A stretch of DNA of 64,000 nt from Embiotoca jacksoni (lineage: Eukaryota > Chordata > Actinopteri > Embiotocidae), in assembly GCA_022577435.1 (NCBI GenBank), contig JAKOON010000121.1:62001-126000 (forward strand). Reading direction: 5' to 3'. The notes below the pieces were generated by a model. It saw only the letters and a list, made by a program, of their open reading frames with translations. It made no database searches and was not told where the DNA came from. Of this stretch, positions 52,599 to 63,892 are shown one piece after another. A program made the translations under genes and the position numbers. Within the stretch, counting starts at the first letter, position 1; each line of letters starts with the position of its first letter.

Positions 52599-53752
52599 GT
52601 TTTCTGTGAAATTGCAGACACAAAGTGACATGAAACCACTTTGGCCATGTAGTTTATCCCATTTGCCATAGTTCTGATTCGGAAACTTGTTAGTAAAGAC
52701 TGAGTTAAAGCCATGGCGCTGTGATGCAGTTTTACATTAGGCTGAGAAAGTGAGACATGAAATACTGTTTTCTGAGAATTTGTGAACACAAAGTGACTTG
52801 AAACCACTTTGGCCATGTAGTTTATCCCAATTGCCAAAATTCTAAGTAGGAAACTTGTTTGTAAACACTTAGTTTAAGCCGTGGAGCTGTAATGCAGTTT
52901 TATGTTGTTTTTGAGCTTCTCTCGCTGAAATAAGGCTGTTTTTGAAACATTGTGTTTCCTGTGAAATTGTTCACACAAAGTGACTTGAAACCACTTTGGC
53001 CATGTAGTTTATCCCCATTGCCATTGTTCTGAGTAGGAAACTTGTTAGTAAAGACTTAGTTGAAGCCATGGCGCTGTGATGCAGTTTTACATAAGGCTGA
53101 GAAAGTGAGACATGAAATACTGTTTTCTGAGAATTTGTGAACACAAAGTGACTTGAAACCACTTTGGCCATGTAGTTTTGCCCATTTGCCATAATTCTGA
53201 GTAGGAAACTTGTTTGGAAATACTTAGTTTAAGACGTGGAGCTGTAATGCAGTTTTACGCTGTTTTTGAGCTTCTCTTGCTGAAATAAGGCTGTTTTTGA
53301 AACATTGTGTTTCCTGGAAATTGTTCACACAAAGTGACTTGAAACCACTTTGGCCATGTAGTTTATCCCATTTGCCATAGTTCTGAGTAGGAAACTTGTT
53401 AGTAAAGACTTAGTTGAAGCCATGGCATTGTGATGCAGTTTTACATTAGGCTGAGAAAGTGAGACATGAAATACTGTTTTCAGAGAATTTGTGAACACAA
53501 AGTGACTTGAAACCACTTTGGCCATGTAGTTTATCCCATTTGCCATAATTCTGAGTAGGAAACTTGTTTGGAAACACTTAGTTTAAGCCGTGGAGCTGTA
53601 ATGCAGTTTTATTCTGTTTTTGAGCTTCTCTCGCATGTTTTTGAAACATTGTGTTTTCTTTGAAATAGTCAACACAAAGTCACTTGAAATCACGTTGGCC
53701 ATGTAGCGTATCCCATTTGCCATAGTTCTGAGTGCGAAACGTGTTTTTTGTG
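52599..53752 (+). repeat. Family B block: copy of 48836-49989
   Basis: Offset 3763 bp, same length, including the 186-bp monomer. A visible substitution is TTTAAGACGTGG for TTTAAGCCGTGG. Confidence 0.92.
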
Positions 53753-53828
53753 ACTTTTTTTTTATCATATTTTAGATGACATGCTATAGTATGACTTTTT
53801 TCACATATTTTAGACGACATGACTTTTT
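53753..53828 (+). repeat. Family A spacer of two units (copy 2)
   Basis: Copy of 49990-50065 at offset 3763 bp. Confidence 0.9.
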
Positions 53829-54183
53829 GTTTTCCGTGAAATTGCAGACACAAAGTGACATGAAACCACTTTGGCCATGTAGTTTATCCCATTTGCCATA
53901 GTTCTGATTCGGAAACTTGTTTGTAAACACTTAGTTTAAGCCGTGGAGCTGTAATGCAGTTTTATGCTGTTTTTGAGCTTCTCTCGCATGTTTTTGAAAC
54001 ATTGTGTTTTCCTTCAAATAGTCAACACAAAGTCACTTGAAATCACGTTGGCCATGTAGTGTATAGTGTGACTTTTTTTCATGTTTTGGACATGTTATAG
54101 CTTGACTTTTTTACATTTTAGACGACATATTATAGGGTATAGTGTGTTTGCCATAGTTCTGAGTGCGAAACTTGTTTTTTGTG
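53829..54183 (+). repeat. Family B block: entry-177-exit split by an A island (copy 2)
   Basis: Copy of 50066-50420, offset 3763 bp. It shares GTTTTCCGTG and CCTTCAAATAGTC. The A island lies at about 54062-54147. Confidence 0.9.
54062..54147 (+). repeat. Family A island inside a B exit monomer (copy 3)
   Basis: Bounded by GTATAGTGTG on both sides, as in the other three copies. Confidence 0.88.
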
Positions 54184-54802
54184 ACTTTTTTTATCATATT
54201 TTAGACGACATGCTATAGTATGACTTTTTTGTGTCATATTTTGGACGACATGGTATTTTATGACTTTTTTAACTTTTTGGACGACAAGCTATTTTGAGAC
54301 TTTTTTCACTTTTTGGATGACATGCTATAGTGTGACTTTTTTCATGTTTTGGACATGTTATAGCTTGACATTTTTATATTTTACACGACATGCTATAGTA
54401 TGACTTTTTTATCATATTTTAGACGACATGCTATAGTATGACTTTATTGTGTCATATTTTGGACGACATGCTATTTTGAGACTTTTTTCACTTTTTGGAC
54501 GACATGCTATAGTGTGACTTTTTTTCATGTTTTGGACATGTTATAGCTTGACTTTTTTATATTTTAGACGACATATTATAGGGTGACTTTTTTTCATATT
54601 TTACACGACATGTTATAGTATGACTTTTTTCATGTTTTGGACATGTTATAGCTTGACTTTTTTTTAAATTTAAGACGACATGCGAAAGTATGACTTTTTG
54701 ATCATATGTTAGACGACATGCTATAGTATGACTTTTTGATCATATTTTAGACGACATGCTATCGTATGACTTTTTTTCATATTTTGGACGACATGACTTT
54801 TT
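54184..54802 (+). repeat. Family A block 21
   Basis: About 17 units, including the variant GCTTGACATTTTTATATTTT at about 54362 and CATGCGAAAGTATGAC at about 54680. Confidence 0.9.
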
Positions 54803-55415
54803 GTTTTCTGTGAAATTGCAGACACAAAGTGACATGAAACCACTTTGGCCATGTAGTTTATCCCATTTGCCATAGTTCTGATTCGGAAATTTGTTAGTAA
54901 AGACTGAGTTGAAGCAATGGCGCTGTGATGCAGTTTTACATTAGGCTGAGAAAGTGAGACTTGAAATGCTGTTTTCTGTGAAATTGTTCAAACAAAGTGA
55001 CTTGAAACCACTTTGGCCATGTAGTTTATCCCCATTGCCATAGTTCTGAGTAGGAAACTTGTTAGTAAAGACTGAGTTGAAGCAATGGCGCTGTGATGCA
55101 GTTTTACATTAGGCTGAGAAAGTGAGACATGAAATACTGTTTTCTGAGAATTTGTGAACACAAAGTGACTTGAAACCACTTTGGCCATGTAGTTTATCCC
55201 ATTTGCCATAATTCTGAGTAGGAAACTTGTTTGGAAACACTTAGTTTAAGCCGTGGAGCTGTAATGCAGTTTTATTCTGTTTTTGAGCTTCTCTCGCATG
55301 TTTTTGAAACATTGTGTTTTCTTTGAAATAGTCAACACAAAGTCACTTGAAATCACGTTGGCCATGTAGCGTATCCCATTTGCCATAGTTCTGAGTGCGA
55401 AACGTGTTTTTTGTG
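54803..55415 (+). repeat. Family B 613-bp cassette, copy 4 (hybrid)
   Basis: The left two monomers match the 45426/47208/50926 cassette (GTTGAAGCAATGG). The right part carries TTTTATTCTGTTTTTG and TTTGCCATAATTCTGAG from the 49820/53583 type. The cassette is therefore a recombinant, with the switch in the shared monomer at about 55150-55210. Confidence 0.9.
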
Positions 55416-55491
55416 ACTTTTTTTTTATCATATTTTAGATGACATGCTATAGTATGACTTTTTTCACATATTTTAGACGACATGACTTTTT
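55416..55491 (+). repeat. Family A spacer of two units (copy 3)
   Basis: Copy of 53753-53828, offset 1663 bp. Confidence 0.9.
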
Positions 55492-55846
55492 GTTTTCCGT
55501 GAAATTGCAGACACAAAGTGACATGAAACCACTTTGGCCATGTAGTTTATCCCATTTGCCATAGTTCTGATTCGGAAACTTGTTTGTAAACACTTAGTTT
55601 AAGCCGTGGAGCTGTAATGCAGTTTTATGCTGTTTTTGAGCTTCTCTCGCATGTTTTTGAAACATTGTGTTTTCCTTCAAATAGTCAACACAAAGTCACT
55701 TGAAATCACGTTGGCCATGTAGTGTATAGTGTGACTTTTTTTCATGTTTTGGACATGTTATAGCTTGACTTTTTTACATTTTAGACGACATATTATAGGG
55801 TATAGTGTGTTTGCCATAGTTCTGAGTGCGAAACTTGTTTTTTGTG
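55492..55846 (+). repeat. Family B block: entry-177-exit split by an A island (copy 3)
   Basis: Copy of 53829-54183, offset 1663 bp, with the same GTTTTCCGTG and CCTTCAAATAGTC markers. Confidence 0.9.
55725..55810 (+). repeat. Family A island inside a B exit monomer (copy 4)
   Basis: Same borders and direct repeat as the copies at 44645, 50299 and 54062. Confidence 0.88.
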
Positions 55847-56465
55847 ACTTTTTTTATCATATTTTAGACGACATGCTATAGTATGACTTTTTTGTGTCAT
55901 ATTTTGGACGACATGGTATTTTATGACTTTTTTAACTTTTTGGACGACAAGCTATTTTGAGACTTTTTTCACTTTTTGGATGACATGCTATAGTGTGACT
56001 TTTTTCATGTTTTGGACATGTTATAGCTTGACATTTTTATATTTTACACGACATGCTATAGTATGACTTTTTTATCATATTTTAGACGACATGCTATAGT
56101 ATGACTTTATTGTGTCATATTTTGGACGACATGCTATTTTGAGACTTTTTTCACTTTTTGGACGACATGCTATAGTGTGACTTTTTTTCATGTTTTGGAC
56201 ATGTTATAGCTTGACTTTTTTATATTTTAGACGACATATTATAGGGTGACTTTTTTTCATATTTTACACGACATGTTATAGTATGACTTTTTTCATGTTT
56301 TGGACATGTTATAGCTTGACTTTTTTTTAAATTTAAGACGACATGCGAAAGTATGACTTTTTGATCATATGTTAGACGACATGCTATAGTATGACTTTTT
56401 GATCATATTTTAGACGACATGCTATCGTATGACTTTTTTTCATATTTTGGACGACATGACTTTTT
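55847..56465 (+). repeat. Family A block 23
   Basis: Copy of 54184-54802, offset 1663 bp, with no net length change. Confidence 0.9.
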
Positions 56466-57036
56466 GTTTTCTGTGAAATTGCAGACACAAAGTGACATGA
56501 AACCACTTTGGCCATGTAGTTTATCCCCATTGCCATAGTTCTGAGTAGGAAACTTGTTAGTAAAGACGTAGTTGAAGCCATGGCGCTGTGATGCAGTTTT
56601 ACATAAGGCTGAGAAAGTGAGACATGAAATACTGTTTTCTGAGAATTTGTGAACACAAAGTGACTTGAAACCACTTTGGCCATGTAGTTTATCCCCATTG
56701 CCATAGTTCTGAGTAGGAAACTTGTTAGTAAAGACTTTGTTGAAGCCATGGCGCTGTGATGCAGTTTTACATAAGGCTGAGAAAGTGAGACATGAAATAC
56801 TGTTTTCCGAGAATTTGTGAACACAAAGTGACTTGAAACCACTTTGGCCCTGTAGTTTATCCCATTTGCCATAATTCTGAGTAGGAAACTTGTTTGGAAA
56901 CACTTAGTTTAAGCCGTGGAGTTGTAATGCAGTTTTATGCTGTTTTTGAGCGTCTGTCGCATGTTTTTGAAACATTGTGTTTTCTTTGAAATAGTCAACA
57001 CAAAGTCACTTGAAATCACGTTGGCCATGTAGTGTA
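56466..57036 (+). repeat. Family B block with fused exit: entry-168-168-177-truncated exit
   Basis: Anchors at 56506, 56674, 56842 and 57019. After GGCCATGTAGTGTA the exit monomer passes straight into A (TAGTGTGAC) and never resumes. Markers GAGCGTCTGTCGC and TGTTTTCCGAGAA are shared with 63304-63454. The longest reading frames here (56384-56872 and 56403-56903, 162 and 166 codons) overlap in different minus-strand frames and come from two consecutive 168-bp monomers. Confidence 0.9.
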
Positions 57037-57220
57037 TAGTGTGACTTTTTTTTCATGTTTTGGACATGTTATAGCTTGACTTTTTTATATTTTACACGAC
57101 ATGCTATAGTATGACTTTTTTTTATCATATTTTACACGACATGTTATAGTATGACTTTTTTCATGTTTTGGACATGTTATAGCTTGACTTTTTTTTAAAT
57201 TTTAGACGACATGACTTTTT
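57037..57220 (+). repeat. Family A block 24
   Basis: Five units, ending in the shortened entry unit. Confidence 0.9.
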
Positions 57221-58861
57221 GTTTTCTGTGAAATTGCAGACACAAAGTGACATGAAACCACTTTGGCCATGTAGTTTATCCCATTTGCCATAGTTCTGAT
57301 TCGGAAACTTGTTTGCAAACACTTAGTTTAAGCCGTGGCGCTGTGATGCAGTTTTACATTAGGCTGAGAAAGTGAGACATGAAATACTGTTTTCTGAGAA
57401 TTTGTGAACACAAAGTGACTTGAAACCACTTTGGCCATGTAGTTTATCCCATTTGCCATAATTCTGAGTAGGAAACTTGTTTGGAAACACTTAGTTTAAG
57501 CCGCGGAGTTTTAATGCAGTTTTATGCTGTTTTTGAGCTTCTCTCGCTGAGATAAGGCTGTTTTTGAAACATTGTGTTTCCTGTGAAATTGTTCACACAA
57601 AGTGACTTGAAACCACTTTGGCCATGTAGTTTATCCCCATTGCTATAGTTCTGAGTTGGAAACTTGTTAGTAAAGACTTAGTTGAAGCCATGGCGCTGTG
57701 ATGCAGTTTTACATTAGGCTGAGAAAGTGAGACATGAAATACTGTTTTCTGAGAATTTGTGTACACAATGTGACTTGAAACCACTTTGGCCATGTAGTTT
57801 ATCCCATTTGCCATAATTCTGAGTAGGAAACTTGTTTGGAAACACTTAGTTTAAGCCGTGGAGCTGTAATGCAGTTTTATGCTGTTTTTGAGCTTCTCTC
57901 GCTGAAATAAGGCTGTTTTTGAAACATTGTGTTTCCTGTGAAATTGTTCACACAAAGTGACTTGAAACCACTTTGGCCATGTAGTTTATCCCATTTGCCA
58001 TAGTGATGAGTACGAAACTTGTTTTCAACACTTAGTTTAAGCCGTTGCACTGTGATGCAGTTCTATATTAGGCTGAGAAAGTGAGACATGAAATACTGTT
58101 TTCTGAGAATTTGTGAACACAAAGTGACTTGAAACCACTTTGGCCATGTAGTTTATCCCATTTGCCATAATTCTGAGTAGGAAACTTGTTTGGAAACACT
58201 TAGTTTAAGCCGTGGAGTTGTAATGCAGTTTTATGCTGTGAAATTGTTCACACAAAGTGACATGAAACCACTTTGGCCATGTAGTTTATCCCATTTGCCA
58301 TAGTGCTGAGTACGAAACTTGTTTTCAACACTTAGTGTAAGCCATGGCGCTGTGATGCAGTTTTACATTAGGCTGAGAAAGTGAGACTTGAAATGCTGTT
58401 TTCTGTGAAATTACAGACACAAAGTGACTTGAAACCATTTTGGCCATGTAGTTTATCCCATTTGCCATAATTCTGAGTAGGAAACTTGTTTGGAAACACT
58501 TACTTTAAGCCGTGGAGTTGTAATGCAGTTTTATGCTGTTTTTGAGCTTCTCTCGCTGAAATAAGGCTGTTTTTGAAACATTGTGTTTCCTGTGAAATTG
58601 TTCACCCAAAGTGACTTGAAACCACTTTGGCCATGTAGTTTATCCCAATTGCCATAATTCTGAGTCGGAAACTTGTTTGGAAACACTTAGTTTAAGCCGT
58701 GGAGCTGTAATGCAGTTTTATGCTGTTTTTGAGCTTCTCTCGCATGTTTTTGAAACCTTGTGTTTTCTTTGAAATAGTCAACACAAAGTCACTTGAAATC
58801 ACGTTGGCCATGTAGTGTATCCCATTTGCCATAGTCTTGAGTGCGAAACTTGTTTTTTGTG
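57221..58861 (+). repeat. Family B block with irregular monomers: entry-168-187-168-187-167-133-167-187-177-exit
   Basis: Anchors at about 57260, 57429, 57616, 57784, 57971, 58138, 58271, 58438 and 58625, and the exit anchor at 58802. It contains the only 133-bp monomer seen (58138-58271) and two 167-bp monomers with GTTTTCAACACTTAG. It is the least regular B block in the window. Confidence 0.9.
58138..58271 (+). repeat. 133-bp deleted B monomer
   Basis: A 187-bp monomer lacking 54 bp. TTTTATGCTGT joins directly to GAAATTGTTCACAC, removing the GAGCTTCTCTCGC to TTTCCTGT segment. The short repeat CTGT is present at both breakpoints in intact monomers. Confidence 0.88.
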
Positions 58862-60331
58862 ACTTTTTTTTTTTCATATTTTAGACGACATGCTATAGTA
58901 TGACTTTTTTCACATATGTTAGACGACATACTATAGTGTGACTTTTTTTCATGTTTTGGACATGTTATAGTGTGGCTTTTTTTCATATTTTACACGACGT
59001 GGTATAGTCTGAGTTTTTCGTCATATTTTGGATGACATGACTTTTTTTACTTTTTGGACGACATGCTATTTTGAGACTTTTTTCACTTTTTTGATGACGT
59101 TATAGTATGAATTTTTTCATATTTTAGACGACTTGTTATAGTTTAACTTTTTTTCATATTTTGGACGACATGCTATTTTATGGCTTTTTTTCATATTTTG
59201 GACGGTATAGCTTTACTTTTTTTTAAATTTTAGACGACATGCTATAGTATGACTTTTTGATCATATTTTAGACGACATGCTATCGTGTGACTTTTTGTCT
59301 TATTTTGCACGACATGCAATGACTTTTTTTCATATTTTGGACATGTTATAGCTTGACTTTTTTATATTTTAGACGACATATTATAGCGTGACTTTTTTTC
59401 ATATTTTACACGACATGTTATAGTGTGACTTTTTTCACGTTTTGGACATGTTATCGTGTGACTTTTTTTTCATATTTTACACGACATGCTATAGTATGAA
59501 TTTTTTTATCATATTTTAGACGACATGCTATAGTATGACTTTTTTGTGTCATATTTTGGACGACATGGTATTTTATGACTTTTTTAACTTTTTGGACGAC
59601 ATGCTATTTTGAGACTTTTTTCATGTTTTGGACATGTTATAGATTTACTTTTTTACATTTTAGACGACATATTATAGCGTGACTTTTTTTCATATTTTAC
59701 ACGACATGTTATAGTGTGACTTTTTTATATTTTAGACGACATGTTAAAGTGTGACTTTTTTCATGTTTTGGACATGTTATCGTGTGACTTTTTGATTATA
59801 TTTTAGACGACATGCTATCGTGTGACTTTTTGTCTCATTTTGCAGGACATGCTATCGTGTGACTTTTTTTCATATTTTACACGACATGTTATAGTATGAC
59901 TTTTTTCATGTTTTGGACATGTTATAGCTTTACTTTTTTTTAAATTTTAGACGACATGCTATAGTATGACTTTTTGATCATATTTTAGACAACATGCTAT
60001 AGTATGACTTTTTGATCATATGTTAGACGACATGTTATAGTATGACTTTTTGATCATATTTTAGACGACATGCTATCGTATGAATTTTTTTCATATTTTG
60101 GACATGTTATAGCTTGACTTTTTTATATTTTAGACGACATATTATAGCGTGACTTTTTTTCATATTTTACACGACATGTTATAGTGTGACGTTTTTCATG
60201 TTGTGGACATGTTATCGTGTGACTTTTTGATTATATTTTAGACGACATGCTATCGCGTGACTTTTTGTCTCATTTTGCACGACATGCCATAGTATGACTT
60301 TTTTATCATATTTTAGACGACATGACTTTTT
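58862..60331 (+). repeat. Family A block 25
   Basis: About 40 units. The exit-proximal series lies at about 59000-59160. Rare variants GGACGGTATAGC (about 59200) and CATGCAATGACTTTTTTTC (about 59313) recur in the next A block. Confidence 0.9.
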
Positions 60332-60963
60332 GTTTTCTGTGAAATTGCAGACACAAAGTGACATGAAACCACTTTGGCCATGTAGTTTATCCCATTTGCC
60401 ATAGTTCTGATTCGGAAACTTGTTTGTAAACACTTAGTTTAAGCCGTGGCGCTGTGATGCAGTTTTACATTAGGCTGAGAAAGTCAGACATGAAATACTG
60501 TTTTCTGAGAATTTGTGAACACAAAGTGACTTGAAACCACTTTGGCCATGTAGTTTATCCCATTTGCCATAATTCTGAGGAAGAAACTTGTTTGGAAACA
60601 CTTAGTTTAAGCCGTGGAGTTGTAATGCAGTTTTATGCTGTTTTTGAGCTTCTCTCGCTGAGATAAGCCTGTGTTTGAAACATTGTGTTTCCTGTGAAAT
60701 TGTTCACACAAAGTGACTTGAAACCACTTTGGCCATGTACTTTATCCCAATTGCCATAATTCTAAGTAGGAAACTTGTTTGGAAACACTTAGTTTAAGCC
60801 GTGGAGCTGTAATGCAGTTTTATGCTGTTTTTGAGCTTCTCTCGCATGTTTTTGAAACCTTGTGTTTTCTTTGAAATAGTCAACACAAAGTCACTTGAAA
60901 TCACGTTGGCCATGTAGTGTATCCCATTTGCCATAGTCTTGAGTGCGAAACTTGTTTTTTGTG
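60332..60963 (+). repeat. Family B block: entry-168-187-177-exit
   Basis: Spacings 168, 187 and 177. The exit carries CCATAGTCTTGAGTGCG and AAACCTTGTG, as at 58750-58861, offset 2102 bp. Confidence 0.92.
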
Positions 60964-62259
60964 ACTTTTTTTTTTTCAAATTTTAGACGACATGCTATAG
61001 TATGACTTTTTTCACATATTTTAGACGACATACTATAGTGTGACTTTTTTTCATGTTTTGGACATGTTATAGTGTGACTTTTTTTCATATTTTACACGAC
61101 GTGGTATAGTCTGAGTTTTTCGTCATATTTTGGATGACATGACTTTTTTTACTTTTTGGACGACATGCTATTTTGAGACTTTTTTCACTTTTTTGATGAC
61201 GTTATAGTATGACTTTTTTCATATTTTAGACGACTTGTTATAGTTTAACTTTTTTTCATATTTTGGACGATATGCTATTTTATGGCTTTTTTTCATATTT
61301 TGGACGGTATAGCTTGACTTTTTTTTAAAATTTTAGACGACATGCTATAGTATGACTTTTTGATCATATTTTAGACGACATGCTATCGTGTGACTTTTTG
61401 TCTTATTTTGCACGACATGCAATGACTTTTTTTCATATTTTGGACATGTTATAGCTTGACTTTTTTATATTTTAGACGACATATTATAGCGTGACTTTTT
61501 TTCATATTTTACACGACATGTTATAGTGTGACTTTTTTCACGTTTTGGACATGTTATCGTGTGACTTTTTTTCATATTTTACACGACATGCTATAGTATG
61601 AATTTTTTTTATCATATTTTAGACGACATGCTATAGTATGACTTTTTTGTGTCATATTTTGGACGACATACTATAGTTTGACTTTTTTTCATGTTTTGGA
61701 CGACTTGTTATAGCGTGACTTTATTTCATTTTTTGGACGACATGCTATAGTGTGACTTTTTTTCATGTTTTGGACATGTTATATCTTGACTTTTTAACAT
61801 TTTAGACGACATATAATAGCGTGACTTTTTTTCATATTTTACACGACATGTTATAGTATGAATTTTTTCATGTTTTGGACATGTTATAGCTTGACTTTTT
61901 TATATTTTAGACGACATATTATAGCGTGACTTTTTTTCATATTTTACACGACATGCTATAGTATGACTTTTTTGTGTCATATTTTGGACGACATGGTATT
62001 TTATGACTTTTTTAACTTTTTGGACGACATGCTATTTTGACACTTTTTTCACTTTTTGGATGACATGCTATAGTGTGACTTTTTTTTCATGTTTTGGACA
62101 TGTTATAGCTTGACTTTTTTTTAAATTTTAGACGACATGTGAAAGTATGACTTTTTGATCATGTGTTAGACGACATGCTATAGTATGACTTTTTGATCAT
62201 ATTTTAGAAGACATGCTATCGTATGACTTTTTTTCATATTTTGGACGACATGACTTTTT
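60964..62259 (+). repeat. Family A block 26
   Basis: About 36 units. The first about 660 bp copy 58862-59530 at offset 2102-2103 bp. From about 61670 on it instead matches the 48170-48835 region. The switch lies near 61660-61700. Confidence 0.9.
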
Positions 62260-63544
62260 GTTTTCTGTGAAATTGCAGACACAAAGTGACATGAAACCAG
62301 TTTGGCCATGTAGTTTATCCCATTTGCCATAGTTCTGATTCGGAAACTTGTTAGTAAAGACTGAGTTGAAGCCATGGCGCTGTGATGCAGTTTTACATTA
62401 GGCTGAGAAAGTGAGACATGAAATACTGTTTTCTGAGAATTTGTGAACACAAAGTGACTTGAAACCACTTTGGCCATGTAGTTTATCCCAATTGCCAAAA
62501 TTCTAAGTAGGAAACTTGTTTGTAAACACTTAGTTTAAGCCGTGGAGCTGTAATGCAGTTTTATGCTGTTTTTGAGCTTCTCTCGCTGAAATAAGGCTGT
62601 TTTTGAAACATTGTGTTTCCTGTGAAATTGTTCACACAAAGTGACTTGAAACCACTTTGGTCATGTAGTTTATCCCCATTGCCATAGTTCTGAGTAGGAA
62701 ACTTGTTAGTAAAGACTTAGTTGAAGCCATGGCGCTGTGATGCAGTTTTACATAAGGCTGAGAAAGTGAGACATGAAATACTGTTTTCTGAGAATTTGTG
62801 AACACAAAGTGACTTGAAACCACTTTGGCCATGTAGTTTTGCCCATTTGCCATAATTCTGAGTAGGAAACTTGTTTGGAAATACTTAGTTTAAGCCGTGG
62901 AGCTGTAATGCAGTTTTACGCTGTTTTTGAGCTTCTCTTGCTGAAATAAGGCTGTTTTTGAAACATCGTGTTTCCTGGAAATTGTTCACACAAAGTGACT
63001 TGAAACCACTTTGGCCATGTAGTTTATCCCATTTGCCATAGTTCTGAGTAGGAAACTTGTTAGTAAAGACTTAGTTGAAGCCATGGCATTGTGATGCAGT
63101 TTTACATTAGGCTGAGAAAGTGAGACATGAAATACTGTTTTCAGAGAATTTGTGAACACAAAGTGACTTGAAACCACTTTGGCCATGTAGTTTATCCCAT
63201 TTGCCATAATTCTGAGTAGGAAACTTGTTAGTAAAGACTTAGTTGAAGCCATGGCGCTGTGATGCAGTTTTACAAAAGGCTGAGAAAGTGAGACATGAAA
63301 TACTGTTTTCCGAGAATTTGTGAACACAAAGTGACTTGAAACCACTTTGGCCATGTAGTTTATCCCATTTGCCATAATTCTGAGTAGGAAACTTGTTTGG
63401 AAACACTTAGTTTAAGCCGTGGAGTTGTAATGCAGTTTTATGCTGTTTTTGAGCGTCTGTCGCATGTTTTTGAAACATTGTGTTTTCTTTGAAATAGTCA
63501 ACACAAAGTCACTTGAAATCACGTTGGCCATGTAGTGTATAGTG
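62260..63544 (+). repeat. Family B block with fused exit: entry-168-187-168-186-168-168-177-truncated exit
   Basis: The left part is a third copy of the 48836/52599 block (186-bp monomer, GTAGTTTTGCCC). The right part, from about 63200, matches 56700-57040 (TGTTTTCCGAGAA at 63304, GAGCGTCTGTCGC at 63451, exit fused to A at GTAGTGTATAG). It is a recombinant of two block types. Confidence 0.9.
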
Positions 63545-63892
63545 TGACTTTTTTTTCATGTTTTGGACATGTTATAGCTTGACTTTTTTATATTTTACAC
63601 GACATGCTATAGTATGACTTTTTTATCATATTTTGACGACATGCTATAGTATGACTTTATTGTGTCATATTTTGGACGACATGCTATTTTGAGACTTTTT
63701 TCACTTTTTGGACTTTTTTTCATGTTTTGGACATGTTATAGCTTGACTTTTTTTTAAATTTTAGACGACATGCGAAAGTATGACTTTTTGATCATGTGTT
63801 AGACGACATGCTATAGTATGACTTTTTGATCATATTTTAGACGACATGCTATCGTATGACTTTTTTTCATATTTTGGACGACATGACTTTTT
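63545..63892 (+). repeat. Family A block 27
   Basis: About nine units. One has lost a base in CATATTTTGACGAC (about 63630). Another join, CTTTTTGGACTTTTTTTCATG at about 63702-63722, has lost a unit core. Confidence 0.88.

Noticed and set aside
433..63375. Minus-strand reading frames of 60-166 codons, many with near-identical products
   Set aside because: All lie in satellite monomers, share the same repeat-derived translation, end where a 187-bp monomer shifts frame, and often overlap in two frames (for example 56384-56872 and 56403-56903). No gene structure, splice pattern or known domain is visible.
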